A program made the position numbers and the translations under genes. 64,000 nt of DNA from Exiguobacterium aurantiacum DSM 6208 (GTDB taxonomy: Bacteria; Bacillota; Bacilli; Exiguobacteriales; Exiguobacteriaceae): assembly GCF_000702585.1 (NCBI RefSeq), contig NZ_JNIQ01000001.1, positions 1,431,001 to 1,495,000 on the forward strand, in the 5' to 3' direction. The notes under the pieces are model-generated. The model was not told the origin of the DNA and ran no database searches. It saw only the letters and a program-made list of their open reading frames with translations. Positions 1 to 7,412 of the stretch are shown here, piece by piece. The first letter of the stretch is position 1. The number at the start of each line of letters is the position of its first letter.

Positions 1-116
1 GAAGGTCGACACTTTTGAAAAGAGGGAAATCAGAGCGGGCGCTAGCGTCTGGAGGGAAAGTGAGGTAGATTGAGGAGGTAAGGTTTGAAATGAGCTTAAA
101 AAGAAGGGTTTAACAA
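1..116 (+). other. Left edge: gene end, leader and 7-codon mini-ORF
   Basis: One frame is open from base 2 to a TGA at 71-73 and could be the last 23 codons of a gene entering from the left. It has no recognisable motif. A strong RBS (GAGGAGGT, 72-79) precedes ATG at 90, which opens only seven codons (MSLKRRV) before TAA at 111-113. This is the same frame as the DUF1871 start at 117. Nothing else is visible. Confidence 0.3.
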
Positions 117-350
117 ATGAGAGCAGAAGACTTATTATTAGCATGGGACCCACTCGGTTACGGGGTAGGGTCGTATGGACCAGAGTTTGATGACATCGTG
201 GTGGCGCTCACGCAACTCGACACAGAAGGCGAATTGGACGCACATATCCGACACGTGTTGACGGATGCGTTCGGCGAATGCCCGCCTGAGTCGGAGACAC
301 GCGCCATGGCGAGACAATTACTCGCGTCTTCACAATCTTGTCAACTATAA
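117..350 (+). CDS. DUF1871 family protein (YugE-like)
   Basis: A 77-residue soluble protein of unknown function. The N-terminal LLLAWDPLGYGVGSYG segment (about residues 6-21), rich in aromatic residues and glycine, is the signature I associate with the DUF1871/YugE family of Bacillales. The rest is acidic and probably helical. The start is ATG at 117, with an AGAAGGG Shine-Dalgarno about eight bases upstream. It is the first gene of a tight cluster (Nfu domain, glycosyltransferase, alaR, alaT). In B. subtilis yugE also lies in the yug region near alaR/alaT, which supports the family call. No biochemical role can be inferred. Confidence 0.7.
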   Translation: MRAEDLLLAWDPLGYGVGSYGPEFDDIVVALTQLDTEGELDAHIRHVLTDAFGECPPESETRAMARQLLASSQSCQL

Positions 351-362
351 GGGGGAACTTAC

Positions 363-611
363 ATGTTACGAATCGATCCAACACCTAATCCAAACGCAAT
401 GAAAATCACACTTCCAGAAAACGTCTTCGGCACGAAAAGCCAAAGCGTGAAAGCAGGCGAGGCGACAGACCAACCGCTCCTCGCGAAACTCGTTGAAATC
501 GAAGGCGTCGAGAGCGTCTTCGCGTATGGTGATTTCGTCACCGTATCAAAAGAGAACGGCGTCAGCTGGGAAGCGATCTTGCCGCACGTCGAAACCGCTT
601 ACCGCGGATGA
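363..611 (+). CDS. Stand-alone Nfu N-terminal domain (Fe-S scaffold-related)
   Basis: An 82-residue protein that consists almost wholly of an Nfu/NifU N-terminal domain. The opening RIDPTPNPNAMKITLPENV is the characteristic family start, and the end pattern (VSWEAILPHV) also fits. In classic Nfu proteins this domain is followed by a CxxC cluster-carrying domain. There is no cysteine here, so the protein cannot hold a cluster alone and is probably an accessory or interaction module for Fe-S delivery (inference). The RBS AAGGGGGA lies before ATG 363. The stop overlaps the next start (ATGA at 608-611), so translation of the glycosyltransferase is probably coupled. Confidence 0.8.
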   Translation: MLRIDPTPNPNAMKITLPENVFGTKSQSVKAGEATDQPLLAKLVEIEGVESVFAYGDFVTVSKENGVSWEAILPHVETAYRG

Positions 612-1408
612 ACCCGCTCGTTTCAATCGTCATCCCGGTTTATTCGCGGGAGACGGAACTGACCGAACTGCTCGAAAGTCTCGTCGTCCAGACGTTTCAG
701 CAGTTCGAAGTTATCGTGATCAATAATGACGGGCCGCCAAAACAACATCTTTTGGCGCCTTTTTTGAATCGCTTGTCGATTCGATTGGTAGAACTCGGAG
801 AGAACCATCACGTCAAGGCCCGAAACCGTGGCGTGAACGAGGCGAAAGGTAATTATATTTTGTTGCTCGATGACGATGATTTGCTCATGCCACAACACAT
901 CGAGCAGGCGCTTCGAGACATCGAGACGGCCGACCTCGTCTTTCCTGACGCCGAACTGTTTCGTTTTGAATGGAAGGACGGCCGCCGTGTCGTCACCGAT
1001 TGGGAACCGTTCGCCTATGACCTCGATTTCGAGCGCCTCCGGCAAGACTCGACATATATCCCGTCCGGCACGTTATACCGGAAACGGATTCACGATAAGA
1101 TCGGTCCGTTCGATGAGTCGGTGTACAACTACTGGGACTGGGACTTCATTTTGCGGGTGAGTGAGCACGGCACGATCGTTCATCCGGCGCGGGCGACCGT
1201 GCTGTACGCGTTCAACGGCAGCGACAACTTGTCGGCGAAACAAGATGAGACGCGCCGCCGCTACTTTGATCGTTTCTGTCAAAAGCACGGGCTCACCGAT
1301 ATGGAGATGAAAAATTTTCACATCGTCCAGTCCGAGCGACGGGAATTTGTGAGACCGACAGAGAGAACGTTCACAGGGGCATTCCCCGGTAGAACGGAAG
1401 GAGAATAA
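608..1408 (+). CDS. Family 2 glycosyltransferase
   Basis: A 266-residue GT-A fold glycosyltransferase. It opens with NPLVSIVIPVYSRETELTEL, the GT2 nucleotide-sugar binding strand. It has the acidic metal-binding run LLLDDDDLLMP near residues 85-95 and a later WDWDFILRVSEHG segment (about 179-191) typical of the acceptor/catalytic region. There is no signal peptide or membrane span, so it should act at the cytoplasmic face. The substrate is unknown. ATG 608 overlaps the Nfu-domain stop by four bases and has no strong Shine-Dalgarno of its own. The tail after about residue 235 is less conserved. It has no obvious functional link to its neighbours and looks like an insertion in the yug block. 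Confidence 0.85.
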   Translation: MNPLVSIVIPVYSRETELTELLESLVVQTFQQFEVIVINNDGPPKQHLLAPFLNRLSIRLVELGENHHVKARNRGVNEAKGNYILLLDDDDLLMPQHIEQALRDIETADLVFPDAELFRFEWKDGRRVVTDWEPFAYDLDFERLRQDSTYIPSGTLYRKRIHDKIGPFDESVYNYWDWDFILRVSEHGTIVHPARATVLYAFNGSDNLSAKQDETRRRYFDRFCQKHGLTDMEMKNFHIVQSERREFVRPTERTFTGAFPGRTEGE

Positions 1409-1411
1409 ACC

Positions 1412-1906
1412 ATGTATACATCAAAAGAACTAGAACTTTTAGAGTTGCTTGAAGAAAAAGGATATCTCGAGACGAAGATGCTCGCCGAGATGCTCGCCAC
1501 CGATGTCGCGACGGTCGAGGCGATGCTTGAGAAGTTCAAACAGGACGGGATCTTACTCGGATTCCGGGCCATGGTGAACTGGCAAAAAATCAACCGGCAT
1601 GACGTCACAGCGTTCATCGACGTCAAAGTGACACCGAAACGCGGACGCGGGTTCGATGAAGTCGCCGAGCGGATTTATCGCTTCCCTGAAGTGACGGCGC
1701 TTTATTTGATGTCAGGCGCCTACGACTTGCAAGTCGTCATCCGGGCGAACTCGCTCCAAGACGTCGCCTCGTTCGTGTCCGACAAACTGTCGCCGCTCGA
1801 CTCGGTCGTCTCGACGACGACGCACTTCAAGTTGAAGACGTATAAACATGACGGCATCTTGTTCACCCCGCAAGTCGAAGACAAACGGTTGAACATCACG
1901 CCATGA
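1412..1906 (+). CDS. alaR: Lrp/AsnC family regulator AlaR
   Basis: A 164-residue Lrp/AsnC-type transcription factor. The N-terminal winged helix-turn-helix spans about residues 1-60 (ELLELLEEKGYLETKMLAEM region). A RAM/ACT-like effector domain follows, with the LMSGAYDLQVVIRA strand around 110-125. In B. subtilis AlaR (YugG) activates the alanine transaminase gene alaT, and here the next gene, overlapping by four bases (ATGA, 1903-1906), is that aminotransferase. The start ATG 1412 has a clear GAAGGAGAA RBS. Function and symbol rest on family plus synteny. Confidence 0.88.
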   Translation: MYTSKELELLELLEEKGYLETKMLAEMLATDVATVEAMLEKFKQDGILLGFRAMVNWQKINRHDVTAFIDVKVTPKRGRGFDEVAERIYRFPEVTALYLMSGAYDLQVVIRANSLQDVASFVSDKLSPLDSVVSTTTHFKLKTYKHDGILFTPQVEDKRLNITP

Positions 1907-3087
1907 AGTCGCTATCAAATCAAGTCGTCTCGATGAAGCCGTCCGGCATCCGCCGTTTCTTTGATTTGGCACAAACGATGGAAAACGTCGTCTCCCTCGG
2001 GGTGGGGGAGCCTGACTTCATCACACCGTGGAACGTGCGTGAGGCGAGCTACGCGGCGCTTGAACAAGGCTATACCGCCTATAGCGCCAACGCCGGACTG
2101 CTCGAATTGAGACAAGAGATTGCAAGTTATATGAAAGAACGGTTCGACGTCGAGTACGACGCCGGCACCGAGCTGATCGTCACGACAGGAGCGTCTCAAG
2201 CGCTCGATATCGCGTTCCGGGCTTTGTTGAACCCTGGGGATGAAGTCATCGTCGTCGAGCCGGCGTTCGTCTCGTACGGACCGCTCATCGAATTGGCGGG
2301 CGGAAAAGTCGTCCCGGTCGCATGTCGTCCCGAGACGGGTTTCCGTTTGAACCGTGACGACGTCGAGGCGGCGATCACGGAACGGACGAAAGCGATCTTG
2401 CTCTGTTTCCCGTCGAACCCGACTGGCGCGACGATGACCGGTGAAGAACTCGGTCAAATCGCGGAGCTCGCGACGAAGCATGACCTTTGGGTCGTCAGCG
2501 ACGAGATTTATGCGGAGTTGTCGTACGATGAGCCGTTCACGAGCTTTGCGACGCTTCATGATATGCGCGACCGGACAATCGTCGTCAACGGCTTCTCGAA
2601 GGCGTTCGCGATGACGGGATGGCGACTCGGCTTCACGTGCGCACCCGAAATCGTGACGCGCGAGATGCTCAAAGTTCATCAATATGGGATGATGTGTGCC
2701 CCGACGCTCGTCCAGTTCGGCGGGCTCGAGGCGTTGCGGAGCCGAGACCAACACGTCCCGAAGATGGTGAAGAGTTATCGTCAGCGCCGGAACTATTTCA
2801 TTCAAGCGCTCAATGATGCCGGACTACCGACCCATGTGCCGGGAGGAGCTTTTTATGCGTTCCCGTCGATTCGGCATACGGGTTTGTCGAGTGAAGAGTT
2901 TGCCGAGCGGCTCTTGCTCGAGGAGCGGGTCGCCGTCGTACCGGGCAACGCGTTCGGGGCGAGCGGGGAAGGGTTCGTCCGCGCGAGTTACGCGACGTCA
3001 ATCGAACAGTTACAAGAAGCGATTCGTCGCATCGACCGGTTCATGAGCCAGTTCGAAGTGACCGTCACATCAGACTCTCAGCAATGA
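1903..3087 (+). CDS. alaT: PLP-dependent aminotransferase AlaT
   Basis: A 394-residue class I/II aminotransferase, matching the family length. The visible core includes the substrate-binding GVGEPDF near the N-terminus, FPSNPTGATM (Asn/Pro of the PLP pocket), VSDEIYAEL, and the Schiff-base lysine in NGFSKAFAMTGWRLGF (about residue 234). It most likely interconverts alanine and pyruvate with glutamate or 2-oxoglutarate, as B. subtilis AlaT (YugH) does. It overlaps alaR by four bases, so the two should be cotranscribed and coupled. The stop codon lies inside the terminator stem that follows. Confidence 0.9.
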   Translation: MKSLSNQVVSMKPSGIRRFFDLAQTMENVVSLGVGEPDFITPWNVREASYAALEQGYTAYSANAGLLELRQEIASYMKERFDVEYDAGTELIVTTGASQALDIAFRALLNPGDEVIVVEPAFVSYGPLIELAGGKVVPVACRPETGFRLNRDDVEAAITERTKAILLCFPSNPTGATMTGEELGQIAELATKHDLWVVSDEIYAELSYDEPFTSFATLHDMRDRTIVVNGFSKAFAMTGWRLGFTCAPEIVTREMLKVHQYGMMCAPTLVQFGGLEALRSRDQHVPKMVKSYRQRRNYFIQALNDAGLPTHVPGGAFYAFPSIRHTGLSSEEFAERLLLEERVAVVPGNAFGASGEGFVRASYATSIEQLQEAIRRIDRFMSQFEVTVTSDSQQ

Positions 3088-3107
3088 GAGTCTGTTGACG
3101 TTTTATT
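3071..3107 (+). terminator. Hairpin after alaT containing the stop codon
   Basis: A 10-bp perfect stem (3071-3080 with 3085-3094) has a GCAA loop. The alaT TGA is the first triplet of the right arm. The T-rich tail is interrupted (TTGACGTTTTATT), so it may be a moderate terminator. Confidence 0.7.
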
Positions 3108-3109
3108 GC

Positions 3110-3127
3110 GATAATGAATGGGAATAA
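3110..3127 (+). promoter_or_regulatory. Weak Fur-box-like sequence
   Basis: GATAATGAATGGGAATAA lies 19 bases before the monooxygenase start. The first eight bases match the Fur consensus half; the second half matches poorly. Fur control would make sense for a siderophore enzyme, but the sequence alone is weak evidence. Confidence 0.3.
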
Positions 3128-3145
3128 AGGGGCGAGGTGAGGGAA

Positions 3146-4396
3146 ATGGAACGAGTGGATTTTGTCGCCGTCGGTTGTGGGCCCTACAATTTAGGGTTGA
3201 TGGCGTTGGCGGACAAGACGACGTTACGAGGCGTGTGTTATGAACAACGAGCCGAGATGATGTGGCACGAGGGGATGCTGATTGATGGGATGACGATGCA
3301 AACGCATTATTTGCAGGATCTCGTCACGGTCGCCGACCCGACGAACGAGGCAAGTTTTTTAAATTATTTGAGTGAGACAGGGCGACTGCAGACGTTCATC
3401 ACGCAAGAACGAAACACGATTCCTCGGACGGAATACAATCGTTACCTTAGATGGGTGGCCGAGAGCCTGTCGACCGTCAAGTTCGGTCACCGGGTGTCGG
3501 ATGTGACGGCCGACGAGGAAGGGTATGTCGTGACGGTCGAGTCGAACGGACAGACGACGCAACTTCGTGCTGCACACGTCGTGCTCGGTACGGGCATGAC
3601 GCCGCTCGTTCCAGACGGCTTCGAGCAAGTCATCCATACGAGCGAATATATGACATATCGGGATGTGTTGAAAGACAAGTACCGTGTCGGCGTCGTCGGG
3701 AGTGGACAAAGTGCAGCGGAAGTGTTTCTCGACTTGCTGCGTGACGCGACAGATGAGCAACGGGTCGATTGGATTACTCGGTCGGACCATTTCGAGTCGC
3801 TTGAGGCAGGGAAGTTAGGCGATGAGATTTTTAGTGTGGACTACGTTCGTTACTTTCACAGCTTATCGTACTCGTCACGACAAGCGTTGCTCGGGTCGTT
3901 CGAACGGTTCCGGCACGGGGTCAACCCGGAGACGATGACAGCGATTTATGAGACGATGTATCATCGAACGGCAGAAGGTGGGCCGACCGGGCAGCAAACA
4001 CAATTACTCACGCAAGTTGAAGTCGAAGCGATCACTTATGATTGGTTGACCCATCAGTTGACAGGTAAACATGTGTATACGGGAGAAGCGGTTGAACGGA
4101 CGTACGACCTCGTCGTCGTCGCGACGGGATATCGTCCGCTTCTTCCGTCTTGGATTGACCGATTGCCAATCGTATGGGAAGCTGAGGATGCATGGCGAGT
4201 AAGTGAAACGTATGAGGTCCAGATGGAAGAGAAGCTAAGTGGGAAGTTGTTCACGCATACGAACATCGAACATTCACACGGTCCTGCCGCGACGAACCTC
4301 GGCATGGCGGTGTATCGAAACGCGATCATCTTGAATGAAATGGCGGGGGAGACGCTGTACAAAGTAAGCGTACAGAAGCCGTTCACAACGTTTTGA
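3146..4396 (+). CDS. Lysine/ornithine N-monooxygenase family flavoprotein
   Basis: A 416-residue protein of the IucD/PvdA/SidA family of FAD- and NADPH-dependent N-hydroxylating monooxygenases, which hydroxylate the side-chain amine of lysine or ornithine for hydroxamate siderophores. Visible motifs are the FAD-binding VGCGPYNLGL at the N-terminus, the NADPH-binding VGSGQSAAEVFLDL near residue 193, and the late VVVATGYRPLLP near the C-terminus. A GTG at 3137 is in frame, but ATG 3146 is better placed behind GAGGTGAGG. No siderophore synthetase or transporter lies nearby, and a terminator precedes it, so it is a single-gene unit. The substrate cannot be read from the sequence. Confidence 0.82.
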   Translation: MERVDFVAVGCGPYNLGLMALADKTTLRGVCYEQRAEMMWHEGMLIDGMTMQTHYLQDLVTVADPTNEASFLNYLSETGRLQTFITQERNTIPRTEYNRYLRWVAESLSTVKFGHRVSDVTADEEGYVVTVESNGQTTQLRAAHVVLGTGMTPLVPDGFEQVIHTSEYMTYRDVLKDKYRVGVVGSGQSAAEVFLDLLRDATDEQRVDWITRSDHFESLEAGKLGDEIFSVDYVRYFHSLSYSSRQALLGSFERFRHGVNPETMTAIYETMYHRTAEGGPTGQQTQLLTQVEVEAITYDWLTHQLTGKHVYTGEAVERTYDLVVVATGYRPLLPSWIDRLPIVWEAEDAWRVSETYEVQMEEKLSGKLFTHTNIEHSHGPAATNLGMAVYRNAIILNEMAGETLYKVSVQKPFTTF

Positions 4397-4397
4397 A

Positions 4398-4425
4398 CAA
4401 AAAAAGGGCTAGGCCTCAGCCTAGC
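4398..4425 (-). terminator. Hairpin with T-run on the minus strand
   Basis: A 7-bp stem GCTAGGC/GCCTAGC (4408-4414, 4419-4425) has a CTCA loop and a run of A on its left. Read on the minus strand this is stem plus T-run. On the plus strand the T-tail is missing, so its efficiency after the monooxygenase is uncertain. Confidence 0.5.
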
Positions 4426-4549
4426 GGAATCAGGGGGGAATACTTGAAGTCTTGCTTGATTTGTATTTACCCCGAGGTCCAACTTTAAAACGTAAAAATG
4501 TTTCCGAATAATCTTTTTTACTAATTTCTACACTTTATCGAAAAAAGTA

Positions 4550-4558
4550 TGTTATAGT
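4550..4558 (+). promoter_or_regulatory. Extended -10 promoter for yugI
   Basis: TGTTATAGT is an extended -10 element (TGN plus TATAGT at 4553-4558) some 33 bases before the yugI start. No convincing -35 is visible, as is usual for extended -10 promoters. Confidence 0.5.
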
Positions 4559-4590
4559 AAGTTGATGAATTTAGCATAGGAGTGTTTGTA

Positions 4591-4983
4591 ATGGCAAAAT
4601 ACGAAAAAGATCAAGTTTTAAAAGGTAAAGTAACAGGAATCCAACCTTTCGGTGCGTTCGTCGCACTCGATGACGAGACTCAAGGTCTTGTCCACATCTC
4701 TGAAATCTCACACGACTACGTGAAAGACGTGAACGAGTACGTTCAAGTCGGTCAAGAAGTTGAAGTGAAAATTCTTGAAGTTGATGAAGCTTCTAAGAAA
4801 ATCAAGCTTTCAATGAAAGCGACACAAGAAGCTCCAAAACGCGAAAAGTCGGCTAAACCGGCTCGTCGTGGTGGCCAACGCCGCAACGAAGCTTCTAACT
4901 TCAAGCAAGAAGAAGCACCAGGCTTCACTGTCCTCAAGGACAAGCTCGAAGACTGGATCAAAAACACGAACTTCAAAAAGTAA
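4591..4983 (+). CDS. yugI: S1-domain general stress protein 13 (YugI)
   Basis: A 130-residue RNA-binding protein. A single S1 domain fills about residues 6-76 (GKVTGIQPFGAFVAL, GLVHISEIS, KILEVDEASKKIKLSMK). A basic, unstructured stretch (KREKSAKPARRGGQRR) follows, and then a short helical tail. The family (YugI/GSP13, CvfD in streptococci) associates with ribosomes and RNA and is stress-linked. The start ATG 4591 sits about eight bases after TAGGAG; an in-frame GTG at 4582 overlaps that RBS and is rejected. It is monocistronic, with its own promoter-like element and a strong terminator. Confidence 0.92.
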   Translation: MAKYEKDQVLKGKVTGIQPFGAFVALDDETQGLVHISEISHDYVKDVNEYVQVGQEVEVKILEVDEASKKIKLSMKATQEAPKREKSAKPARRGGQRRNEASNFKQEEAPGFTVLKDKLEDWIKNTNFKK

Positions 4984-4991
4984 GTGATTGA

Positions 4992-5021
4992 GACGACCTA
5001 TTCGTAGGTCGTCTTTTTTTT
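4992..5021 (+). terminator. Terminator of yugI
   Basis: A 9-bp perfect stem GACGACCTA/TAGGTCGTC closes a TTCG tetraloop and is followed by eight T (5014-5021). Confidence 0.95.
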
Positions 5022-5075
5022 GTACAGGAAATTGGGCACTCCTTCCCGAACAGTACAAAAAAAGGAGGGATTGTC

Positions 5076-6074
5076 ATGAACATCGGAATCATTGGAACAG
5101 GAGGGATTGCCACTTCGGCCCACATCCCGCAATATATCGCGGCCGGCGCAAACGTCGTTGCCGTCATGAACCGGACCCGCGAGCGCGGTGAGGCGGCGGC
5201 CCGACAATTCGGGATCGAGCGCGTGTACGGGACCGTCGAAGCGATGCTTGAAAACGAGACGCTCGATGCCGTCAGCGTCTGTACGCCGAACGCGCTTCAT
5301 AAAGAGCAAGTCATCGCGGCGCTTGCGGCCGGTTGCCACGTCCTTTGCGAGAAGCCGCCCGCCATCTCTGCCCGTGAAGCGATGGAAATGCTAGAAGCGG
5401 CCAAAGCGGCGAACCGGACGCTCCATTATGGGTTCCATTACCGGCATCGTTCAGATACGCAACTGTTGAAACGAATGATTGAGGCAGGTGAACTCGGTCA
5501 TCTCTATGCGGCGACCGCACTCGCGCTAAGACGTCGCGGTATCCCGGGATGGGGCGTGTTCACGGACAAAGAGCTGCAAGGGGGCGGCGCGTTATTGGAC
5601 CATGGCGTCCACATGCTCGACTTGGCGCTTTACTTGATGGGGTACCCGAAACCGGTCGACGTGATCGGACATATCGGTCAATATCTCGGGACACGACCGG
5701 GTGTCGGCTTGATGGGGACGTGGGATCCGGACACGTTTTCCGTCGAGGACACGGCACGGGCGATGGTGAAGTTCGAGAACGGTGCGTCGCTCTTATTTGA
5801 CGGGAGCTTCATGGCCAACGTCGGTCCAAGAGACACGATGCGGGTCGAATTACGGGGTACGGAAGGCGGGGCGACACTTTTCCCTCTCCACGTCCACACG
5901 GAAGCGTACGGTGCACTGTTCGATCAGACGCCGGCCCATCTCGAACATGTCGACCCGTATGCCGTCCAAATTCAAACGTTCCTTGACGCCTGCCAGCGAG
6001 AGCCGGAGTTTGAGCAAGGGGAACAGGCTGTCATCCTGCACACGATCATCGATCGCATCTACGGGGAGGCGTGA
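5076..6074 (+). CDS. Gfo/Idh/MocA family NAD(P)-dependent oxidoreductase
   Basis: A 332-residue Rossmann-fold dehydrogenase. The N-terminus IGIIGTGGIATSAHIPQY binds the dinucleotide. VLCEKPPAI (about residues 88-96) is the EKP motif with the catalytic lysine. GGGALLDHGVHMLDLAL (about 169-185) carries the family D-x-x-x-H pattern of the C-terminal alpha/beta domain. Such enzymes oxidise sugars, polyols or similar compounds; the substrate here is unknown. The RBS AGGAGGG lies before ATG 5076. It follows the yugI terminator and precedes the alcohol dehydrogenase, which has its own promoter-like site. It is not part of the B. subtilis yug block as I remember it. Confidence 0.88.
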   Translation: MNIGIIGTGGIATSAHIPQYIAAGANVVAVMNRTRERGEAAARQFGIERVYGTVEAMLENETLDAVSVCTPNALHKEQVIAALAAGCHVLCEKPPAISAREAMEMLEAAKAANRTLHYGFHYRHRSDTQLLKRMIEAGELGHLYAATALALRRRGIPGWGVFTDKELQGGGALLDHGVHMLDLALYLMGYPKPVDVIGHIGQYLGTRPGVGLMGTWDPDTFSVEDTARAMVKFENGASLLFDGSFMANVGPRDTMRVELRGTEGGATLFPLHVHTEAYGALFDQTPAHLEHVDPYAVQIQTFLDACQREPEFEQGEQAVILHTIIDRIYGEA

Positions 6075-6077
6075 TGC

Positions 6078-6107
6078 TTTTCATTCGAGAAAAACAGGGT
6101 ATATAGT
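6078..6107 (+). promoter_or_regulatory. Candidate promoter for the alcohol dehydrogenase
   Basis: TTTTCA (6078-6083) and TATAGT (6102-6107) are 18 bases apart and lie about 35 bases before the start codon at 6143. Confidence 0.45.
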
Positions 6108-6142
6108 GTAGGTGTTACATATTTTCGTGAGGAGGATGAATC

Positions 6143-7306
6143 ATGCACAACTTTGAATACAAAAACCCGACGAAACTCATTTTCGGGACACATCAAATCG
6201 AAAAATTGGCCGGTGAGCTCAAAGCGCTCGACGCGAAGAAAGTGATGCTCGTCTATGGAGGCGGGAGCATCAAAAAGAACGGGACGTATGAAGAAGTCGT
6301 CGCCGAATTGAACAACGCCGACATCGACTTCGTCGACTTCTCGGGCGTCGAACCGAACCCGCGTATCGAGACGGTGCGCCGTGCGGTCAAACAAGCGCGT
6401 GAAGAAAACATCGACGCCTTGCTCGCCGTAGGGGGCGGATCGGTCATCGACTGCACGAAACTGATCTCGGCGGCCATTCCGTACGATGGCGACGCATGGG
6501 ACATCGTGCTCCGCGACCACATCCCGACAGAAGCGGTCCCGTTCGGAACGGTGCTCACGCTCGCTGCTACCGGTTCTGAGATGAACTCAGGCTCGGTCAT
6601 CACGAACTGGGAGACGCAAGAAAAATACGGCTGGGGTCATCCGCTCGTCTATCCGACGTTCTCGATCCTCGACCCGCGTTACACCGTATCGGTACCGAAA
6701 GACCAGACGATTTACGGCATCGTCGACATGATGAGCCATTGCTTCGAACAATATTTCCACCCGAACGATGCGCCGGTCCAAGAGCGCATGACCGAAGGTG
6801 TGTTGAAAGCGGTCGTCGAGTCGGCGCCACAACTCGTCGATGATTTAGAGAACGTCGATTTGCGCGCCATCATCTTGTTCTCGGGCACGATCGCCTTGAA
6901 CGGCGTGTTGCAAATGGGCGCATCAGGTGACTGGGCGTCTCATAACATCGAACACGCCGTCTCGGCCGTCCACGACATTCCCCACGCCGGCGGTCTCGCC
7001 ATCTTGTTCCCACGCTGGATGGAGCACGTCCTTGATGAAGGCAACGCGGCGCGCTTCGCTCGCCTCGGGACAGAAGTGTTTGACGTCGAGTCAGGAGAGA
7101 ACGACATGGAGACGGCACAACGGACGATCCAAGCGATCCGTGCGTTCTTCGACAAACTAGGTGCGCCGAGCTCGCTTCGTGACTACGATATTGACGAGTC
7201 GACGTTTGAGGCCATCCTTGACTCGGCGATGAAACGCGGGTCGTTCGGACGTTTCCGTACGCTCGAGCGGGAAGATGTGGCAGCCATTCTTGAGTTGAGC
7301 AAATAA
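6143..7306 (+). CDS. Iron-containing alcohol (butanol-type) dehydrogenase
   Basis: A 387-residue group III alcohol dehydrogenase. It has the NAD(P)-binding [10 protein letters not shown] (about residues 95-104) and the metal-binding region [13 protein letters not shown] (about 193-205), with [20 protein letters not shown] (about 268-287) giving the histidine ligands. The length and motifs match YugJ/YugK of B. subtilis (BdhA-like, NADH-dependent butanol dehydrogenase), which lie just before pgi there as here. It probably reduces aldehydes during fermentative growth. The RBS GAGGAGG precedes ATG 6143. I cannot tell yugJ from yugK orthology, so no symbol is given. Confidence 0.92.
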   Translation: MHNFEYKNPTKLIFGTHQIEKLAGELKALDAKKVMLVYGGGSIKKNGTYEEVVAELNNADIDFVDFSGVEPNPRIETVRRAVKQAREENIDALLAVGGGSVIDCTKLISAAIPYDGDAWDIVLRDHIPTEAVPFGTVLTLAATGSEMNSGSVITNWETQEKYGWGHPLVYPTFSILDPRYTVSVPKDQTIYGIVDMMSHCFEQYFHPNDAPVQERMTEGVLKAVVESAPQLVDDLENVDLRAIILFSGTIALNGVLQMGASGDWASHNIEHAVSAVHDIPHAGGLAILFPRWMEHVLDEGNAARFARLGTEVFDVESGENDMETAQRTIQAIRAFFDKLGAPSSLRDYDIDESTFEAILDSAMKRGSFGRFRTLEREDVAAILELSK

Positions 7307-7336
7307 GGCGATTTCATGCCTATTTTGCAATAATGA

Positions 7337-7366
7337 TTGAACGAATCCGGCGTTTCCGTTTATGAT
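7337..7366 (+). promoter_or_regulatory. Promoter of pgi
   Basis: TTGAAC (7337-7342) and TATGAT (7361-7366) with an 18-base spacer fit a sigma-A promoter 46 bases before the pgi start. Confidence 0.6.
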
Positions 7367-7412
7367 GAGTCATGTATGGCTCTTTGATGAGCGATTTAAA
7401 GGAGGAAATGAT

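Noticed and set aside
1915-2805. Long antisense frame opposite alaT (296 codons)
   Set aside because: Codon-shadow of a GC-rich real gene; no RBS and a low-complexity, Arg-rich product.
5021-5056. TGTAC...GTACA inverted ends after the yugI terminator
   Set aside because: Only five bases per arm with a 26-base gap; expected by chance.
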